Source: Chrysoporthe austroafricana (Eukaryota > Ascomycota > Sordariomycetes > Diaporthales > Cryphonectriaceae). From it: a stretch of DNA of 64,000 nucleotides. The stretch spans positions 1,178,001 to 1,242,000 of the forward strand of contig JYIP02000010.1 in the NCBI GenBank assembly GCA_001051155.2, in the 5' to 3' direction. Every line of letters begins with the position of its first letter. Within the stretch, counting starts at the first letter, position 1. This document shows, one piece after another, positions 57,190 through 64,000 of this stretch. Both the position numbers and the translations under genes were made by a program. The notes under the pieces were generated by a model. That model was given only the letters and a program-made list of their open reading frames with translations, was not told where the DNA came from and did no database searches.

Positions 57190-60051
57190 TGCTTTTCCTA
57201 ATATTTTTTAAATGCCTGTTACGCATTTTCTAAATTACTAATTAGTTCTTAGCTATTTTCGCTCGAATAGTATTCTTTCTATTTAATTAAGTATTCTCTA
57301 TATTTGGTTGGTTTTCAATAACGAAAGATTCATTCGATTTCGTATTCTGATTCGTTAGTTTCGATTTGTATTAATTTATTTATTCTGGCTGCTTTAAGTA
57401 TTAGTTCGAAGAATGAAATATGGAATACCGGATAGATTCTTATTCCGTAAAGTAATGCGAATTCGAAATTAATATCTGAAATTTTCCTTAAGATTTTAAA
57501 TAAGCTAAGCTTTTTATAATTTAGCGAATAAAAGGGTCTTATTATTCTAATATGCTCTTTTTATCAAATAAAATAAACTTTATCCCTTTTTTATAGGATT
57601 AATCCTTTAATTCTTTTGGAATTAGTATATCTTGTTATTCTTTCTTATACGAATTTTAATTTTTCTTGAAATTCTTTTTGGATTTTCTTAATTTTGCGGA
57701 TTTATTTTTCTGCTATTTCTGCATTTATTCCTAGTAATTTATCGTAATAAGCTATCGTATTATAGCTATAAAATGCATAAAATAATAATTTCTTTATCGT
57801 ATTCGTATTTGCGTTATTATATGCGAATTATATTAATAATAGCAAGTTAATTTAATTATTCTATTTATAATTTACGTAATGCTATAAATATTACTTAATA
57901 ATTTAATTCGTTTGTTCTATTTGTTTATCCGTTTATAAGTAAAATGCTATAAATATTCTTTGCTATATTCCGAATAGCTTTATAAATAAAGATTAGAAAT
58001 TTAATGCAAATTTTTTATTTCTATCGGAAATAATTTCTTTAAATATGCTATAATTAATTATAATTATTCTGAGAAATATATATGCAAAGTTTTCTATTAT
58101 ATTACTTTCTTTATATAAAAGGAAATAAGTATATTTATTTAATTTGCAAACTATTATTAAAATACTATTATATTGCATTTTAATTAAAGGTTTTTATAAA
58201 AAAAATAGCTTAATAATAAAATCTTAGCTAATAAATTGCTAAACTGTTTCTAGAATAAAAAATAATTAAAGCAGTTTATAAAGCTTATAATATTCGATTT
58301 TATTCTTTTTGTAATTATTATATTCTCGTAAAATTCTTTCGATTTTTCTTTTTAGCTTTAAAAAATTCTAATATCTCTTAATTCTTTCATATATAGCTTT
58401 AATTCCTTAATAGCTATATACCAATGCATTATATATAGTTTTAATATATTTGTTTTATTCTTTAAAAGTTATATTTTCTAATTTCTTTTTATTATTGGAA
58501 ATCTTAATAATTATATTAAGTTCTTTAATTTCGTTTATAAAATTGCTATTTTTATTTTGCCGAAAGATATTTTAAAGCTCTTTAAGTTCTATATTCTAAT
58601 AATTTAATTATTTGCTAAGCATATTTGCTTTGCCATTCTTAAATTCTTTATAATAAACAATTTTCAAATCGAATTACGAAAGGAATTTTGCCTATCTAAT
58701 TTATTATTTATTCAAAACTTTTATTATTATAAATATTATTAAATTCTTATAATTGGAATATATTATAATTTAGTATTTAACCCCGATTAAATAGTGCTAT
58801 TATTTTTCAAATGCTTTAATAATTGCTATTAATTCTTTATCTAGAATACCGTAATTGAATTCTAAGCTATTTAACTTTTTCGAAAAATTATTTACGATTT
58901 TGAAATGTTTTTAATTATTTCGTTATCCAAATTATTTCCCGAATATATAATCTGATATATCGGTTTCGATTTCAAATAGCTTATTTGGATTTGCTTTATA
59001 AAGTATAAGTTTTGATATAACCCGTTTTTTGATTTTATCGAATGCTTCTTATATTTTTTGAATTTATTCGAATTTTCGATTCTTTTTCGTAAGGTTTATA
59101 AAAGGGTATATAATTCTATTATAGTTTCGAATGAATTATCGGTAAAAATTAATATATTTAAAGAATGCTTTAATTTTTTTAATTTTTTCCGGTATAAATT
59201 ATTCTTTTATTGCTTAAATTTTATTTTTCTATATGCTAATCTTTCTTAGCTTTATTATATAACCGAAATAATTAATTTTTTGCTAATAGAAATAATATTT
59301 GCTTAATTCGATAAAGAATTTATTATTTTGTAAAATCTGAAATATTTATTATATATATTGCTTATATAATTCAAAATTTTTCGAATAAATAAAAATATTA
59401 TTAAAATAAATAATAATAATAATATTTAAATATTTGCGGAAAATATTATTAATTATTTTCTGGAAAAATATAAGCGTATTAATAAGTTTAAAAGGTAAAA
59501 TTACGTATTTAAAATATCTATAACGAGTTCTAAAAGCTATTTTCCTAATATTATTTTCTTTAATTCGGATATAATAGTATTTTTTTTTTAAATCAAATAT
59601 AATAAATTAATTTATTTCGATTAAGCAATCCCGCATTTTTTTTATTAAAAGTAAAGAATAGCGATTTTTGATCGTAATATTATTAAGCTATTAATAGTTT
59701 ATATAAAGTCGTAATTTGCTGTTTTTCTTAAATACGAATAGGATTGAATATTTTGCAAGTAATTATAATTTCTATATATAGCTTTTTTTCAAATTTTCAT
59801 TAATATATTCTTTAAATATTTCAAGCTTTATTTAATTGAACTTATAAATAAAGTAATTTTATAATTTAGTCTTTTCTTTTAATAAAATTTCGTAATTATA
59901 AGGGCCGTATTTTAATAAACCGGTATCGAATTTCTTTTATTATAGTTTTTTGAATTTATAGTATTCCTTTAATACGTTTTTAAGTTCAGATAATAGTTTT
60001 TCTTTATTTTCTGAAATTTGAAAAAATAAAAGGTATTATTAAGCGTACTTT
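57190..60051 (-). pseudogene. Element F pol remnant (chromodomain, integrase, RNase H, RT)
   Basis: Minus strand: chromodomain near 57,350-57,200, integrase relic 58,178-57,993 (KEIISDRNKKFALNF), RNase H region about 59,050-58,250 and RT about 59,720-59,330. It is heavily mutated and broken by element G at 60,051. Confidence 0.75.
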
Positions 60052-60489
60052 TATTATAATTCAATAAGGAAGCCAGGGTATATAGTACGAAAAAAGAGCT
60101 AGCAAAGCACTTTATTAACAAACTTTACTTACGAGGTCCTTTATACTTATTTATATAATTAAAAGGTTAGAGTTAGCCCGAATCGATAGAATCGGTATTA
60201 ATTTCGGAAAATTGAAAAGCTCGGCGCAAGAGCTTATCGATTTAGAAATAAAAAGCTAAATATTTAAAGATAAAGCATTTATTAAATAAATTACTATAGC
60301 CTTTCAGTCGTAAATTTAAATACCGCTTAAACCCTATTATACTTTCAAATAATAGCCTTTAAACTTATAAATATTATAATTATTTGTTAAATATATTTCG
60401 GTATTTAAAGCTATATTTAATATTATTCTTATTAATATAAACCTTTTGATTTTATAATTTATTTTAGGATTGCTATAGCGTTTATAATA
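60052..60489 (+). repeat. 5' LTR of element G
   Basis: It starts TATTATAATTCAATAAGGAA and ends GCTATAGCGTTTATAATA, 438 bp. It is the inverted counterpart of 56031-56468. Confidence 0.8.
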
Positions 60490-60589
60490 TTTTTACGATT
60501 CTTATTTAAAAACGGTTTAATATATACCTTTTAAGCAATACTCGAAATATAATAGCATTCCAAATTCCGTTTTCTTTTAGCAATTAAGC

Positions 60590-61500
60590 TTTTTAAAACA
60601 AAGCTCCGATTATTTTTATTAACAAACAATTCCAGCAATAGAATATAGCTTTATATTAATAGCTTGAAAAAATTAAGAATGAAATTTTCCGCCTTAATGC
60701 TTTCTAATAAGCTAAAGCTTTTAAGCTCAATAAGCTAAAACTTTATAAAAGCATTCGAAAAAACTTTTAAGCCTTCTTAATATAGCTTAAAGCCTATTTC
60801 AAGCATTATAGTACTTAATTCAAAACTATTTACAACAAACTTGATTTTACAGGAAGCTGCTTTAAAAGAACTGCTTTTCAATAATAAGAACTAACTTTCC
60901 GTAATTATTTAAATAATAACGAAAACTTCCGTTCCGAAAATATCAAGCGTATTTTCTAGCGCTATGCTAATTTTGAATTAGCCTTTATTAAAACCTTTGG
61001 AAATCCGAACAAATAATGCATTGCAATATAGCAATTAAAAGCATTCCGATAAATTAGTTTAGTTGCAAATTATATAGCTAAGTTTAAGCAGATTATCGCT
61101 TATTTAAATTACGAAAACGAGTTTCTTATAAATGCTTATTACGCAAGGCTTAAAGAAGAAGTTAAGGATAAGCTTTATAAGGAAAACCGGCCCGAAAAAT
61201 TTAATGAATTTATTAATAAAGCGATTCGTATCGATAACCGGCTTTACGAATAGCGCTAGTAATAATAGAAAAACTATAATAGCATTCCGAAATATTAACT
61301 TAATTCGGGAAAATGCAAGTTTTAGCAGAAAAATCGGAATAATACGGCTTATTTAAATACAATATATACTGGACTTATAAAATTAAATACCTTTATATAT
61401 AAGCAATGCAAGAGAACTATTTGCTATAATTGCGGCAAGAAAAGCTATATTGCATGCAATTATTATTAAGAAAAGAAAAAGCGAGATTGGAAACTAGTTT
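60590..61500 (+). pseudogene. Element G gag remnant with zinc knuckle
   Basis: Collinear with element A gag. The knuckle CYNCGKKSYIACNYY near 61,420-61,470 keeps the first two Cys, while the His and the last Cys are now Tyr. Confidence 0.72.
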
Positions 61501-62599
61501 TAGAAAAACAAGTTAGCATTGTTTAGCAATAAGAACTTAATTAGCTAAATAATAATATTTTATTAGAATAAGCAGCAAGCTTTAATTATAATAGTATAAG
61601 TTAAATAGCTTATTATTAAGATTATTGCTTATTGCATTTCTTAATGAAAAAAGGTTTAGAATAATTTCTATGCAAATTTAAAAAATAAAAACAACTTATT
61701 ATAAGAAAAAAGGGCTTTCTTTACAATACGGCTATAAATAATAATAATTCAGATTATTCTAGCAACCTTTTGGATGCTAAAGAAGCAGATTAAAGAAAGT
61801 TTCCTTTAAATTATTATTTTGAATAATAATAAGAAATAATAATAAAAGGAAAAATTAGCATTTAATAAACTAAAGCATTTATATTAAGTATTATGCTTAA
61901 AGAAATATTCTTGCAAAATAAGCAGCCCGATAACCTATTAACCCTTATATTCGAAAAAGAATTAAATACAAAAAAAACGACTGCTTAATATAAAAAATAA
62001 AAATAATTAAAGCAAAATAACTGGATATTTAAGCATATAAAAGTCGAATACTTTATTTATAAGCTTATATTATAAGAACTTTTCCAGAGCATCCCGTTCT
62101 AGAATAGCGAATATAAATTTCAAGAAAACGGAAAGATTAATTACTTATACTTTTATTATTACGAACTTGCTTAAATATATTATATTTATTATAACTGCTA
62201 AATATATTTTAATGAGAAAGTTAAATATAATTGGTTCCTAATTAAAGAATGGGATTAATTAATCCAATATATTATAAAATCCCGAAGAAAATACAGAAAA
62301 GTCTTGCATATTAAGAATAATAACGCTTATATTGAACTATTTAATAATTATCCGTAGAAATGCATTCAAAGAAAAACGATATAGGAACAATGCTATATTA
62401 TAGCATATTCTATTTATATGCAAAATAAGGCTAAAGAATAGCATAGATTGCAAAAAGCTGAGAAAACGAAATAGTATAGCTAAAGCTAAGCAAGAAAGCT
62501 AGCAAAGCAAGTAGCAAAAAAAGCCCAGAATACCTTAAAAAAGAAGGATTGCTTATAATGGATAGCAGCCGATTAGGATTATAAGGTCCTTATGCGCAA

Positions 62600-63933
62600 T
62601 TATTAAAGAGAACGAAAAATATATTATATTAGATATATATATTAACGGGCAACGATATAGCGCACTTTTGAATAATAGCGCATAAAGAAATTTTATGTTG
62701 CTAGAAGTCGTTAATAGGGAACGAATTCCCTAAATGCAAAAAAGGATTTCTATAGATTTAATATTATAAAAAGAAAAGCGGTTATATATAACTTTAATAT
62801 AATTAATACGGAAATTAATTACTTATTTATTTCGATTTAAAGCCTTATAGTAAATACTATTTTCGATATTATAAATACGGCATAGCATAAAATAATCTTA
62901 AGAATACTTTAGCTTAAGAAATATAACTTTTAAATCGATTGGATTATTAACTAGATTTTATAAAAATAAGCTATACTTATTAAAAGGATTGCAATTAGCG
63001 GAAAAAGGAAAATCCTAATTACTAAAGATAATATCGGAAATATGCGCTTAAATAAGCTTAAATATACTCTTAAAGCAGAAGGATTTATTAAAATATAAAG
63101 AAAGGTTATAAATATTTCGAACTTATAAATATAAATTAAAAATAAATTAAAAATTCAAGCGACTAGCAATTAGCGGAAGATTAATTCAATATAAAGCGTT
63201 ATAAAATTATATAAGCTATAAAACTATAAAAAAATACCGTTTCCAAAATAATAAATATAAAGAGATTACGGAAAAAGATTCAGATTAATAAATAATAAAT
63301 ATTCAAAACTACCGAAAATTAAGCCTTGTAAATAATAATAGGAAACGAAAAAAGCAAAGTACGCTTAATAATACCTTTTATTCTTCCAAATTTCAGAAAA
63401 CGAAAAAAGATTATTACTTAAACTTAAAAATATATTAAAAAAATATTATAAATTCAAGAAACTATAGCAAAAGAAATTCGATATTAGCTTATTAGAATAC
63501 GGCTTTTATAATTATAAAATCTTATTAAAAGAAAGAATTAAATTATAGAATTATTTTATTTATAAGTTTAATTAAGCAAAGCTCGAAATATTTAAAGAAT
63601 ATATTAATAAGAATTTGAAAAGAAGCTATATACGAAAATTACAATTATTTGCAAAATATTCAATCTTATTTATATTTAAGAAAAACGGCAAGCTATAATT
63701 TTGCGTAAATTACCGATAGCTTAATAATATTACGATTAAAAATTGCTATTTTCTATTCTTAATAAAAGAAATATAAAATCGCTTAATCGGAATAAATTGG
63801 TTTATTATATTTGATTTCAAAAAAGGATATTATTATATCCGGATTAAAAAAGATAATATTTGAAAAACGGCTTTCAGAATTCGTTACAAATACTTTAAAT
63901 ATATAATCTTACCTTTTAAACTTATTAATGCAT
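62600..63933 (+). pseudogene. Element G pol remnant: protease and RT start
   Basis: Protease relic at about 62,620-62,730 (YINGQRYSALLNNSA, where the catalytic Asp is now Asn). RT begins near 63,650, with FDFKKGYYYIRIKKDNI at 63,810-63,860, and is cut at 63,933. Confidence 0.74.
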
Positions 63934-64000
63934 TATTATGAACCAACATACAGAAGGACAAACCCTGACCTAGGGCCAAATCAAGAGAATGAAAATACGT
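63934..64000 (+). repeat. Start of another LTR, cut by the window end
   Basis: TATTATGAACCAACATACAG resembles the LTR starts of element A and the solo LTR. It interrupts element G RT directly after TGCAT. The sequence to 64,000 is much less AT-rich than the surroundings, suggesting a younger or less mutated copy. Confidence 0.6.

Larger units (their letters stand above)
56031..60051 (-). mobile_element. Element F: Ty3/gypsy retrotransposon, 3' part only, cut by element G
   Basis: The left LTR (56031-56468, 438 bp) is followed by the antisense ORF (+) and a minus-strand pol up to the RT region, where element G begins at 60,052. The gag half and the other LTR lie beyond G, outside the window. 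Confidence 0.78.
60052..63933 (+). mobile_element. Element G: Ty3/gypsy retrotransposon, 5' part, inserted in element F
   Basis: The 5' LTR (60052-60489) is followed on the + strand by gag, zinc knuckle, protease and the start of RT. At 63,934 another LTR starts within the RT. F and G LTRs have equal length and matching sequence, so they belong to one family inserted in opposite orientation. Confidence 0.78.

Noticed and set aside
61132..61356. 74-codon open frame on + in element G
   Set aside because: It overlaps the gag text in a different frame. The same shadow appears at 15,556-15,780 in element B.

Overview
The window looks like nuclear DNA from a filamentous ascomycete (Pezizomycotina). 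Coding DNA is broken by short introns of about 50-66 nt with GTAAGT-type donors. The gene content is typical of these fungi: tyrosinase, UstYa/DUF3328 protein, C2H2 regulator, MFS transporter, GMC oxidoreductase and SAT4-type membrane protein. The repeats carry the C-to-T and G-to-A signature of repeat-induced point mutation (RIP). I cannot name the species.

Layout: 1-405 is the 3' end of a tyrosinase gene. About 540-25,050 is an AT-rich block of nested, RIP-mutated Ty3/gypsy retrotransposons of the chromodomain type. From LTR ends and target-site duplications I resolve element A (1560-9052, +), element B (9487-16833, -) and element C (9239-24358, +, interrupted by B and by a solo LTR at 17334-17778). 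A and C both sit inside remnants of an older element D (-). About 25,050-47,300 is a gene island of normal base composition. About 47,320-64,000 is a second AT-rich block with element E (47320-54469, -), an unassigned AT-rich stretch (54.5-56.0 kb), element F (from 56031, -), element G inserted in F (from 60052, +), and one more LTR starting at 63934.

Gene island in order: a small secreted protein (25938, +), a 711-residue fungal protein of the type databases label 'ipa protein' (27146, +), a P-loop kinase-like protein (31352, -), a secreted multi-repeat precursor (32606-33466, -), an Ntn-type asparaginase with an unassigned C-terminal half (34070, +), an MFS transporter (about 36271-38515, +), a Tc1/mariner relic, a stand-alone asparaginyl-tRNA-synthetase-like catalytic core (39653, -), a UstYa-family protein with two HxxHC motifs (41411, +), a C2H2 regulator (42807-43681, -), a GMC oxidoreductase pseudogene (44284, +) and a decayed SAT4-like gene (about 45.4-46.8 kb, -).

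The most interesting part is 32.6-43.7 kb. The precursor has a signal peptide and six copies of NELACVARGDMACAG (one copy has T for A). The copies differ at many synonymous sites but are almost identical as peptides, and the gene is built as exon-per-repeat modules joined at phase 0. It lies head-to-head with the asparaginase, and the synthetase-like gene lies head-to-head with the UstYa gene. With the transporter and regulator this has the layout of a small biosynthetic cluster for a secreted, processed peptide (RiPP-like). The grouping is an inference; the individual gene calls rest on visible motifs.

A second unusual point is that six retroelement copies in both blocks carry an extra reading frame, antisense to pol, between the chromodomain and the 3' LTR. 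It encodes a coiled-coil protein, and the best-preserved copy has a cysteine-rich N-terminus.
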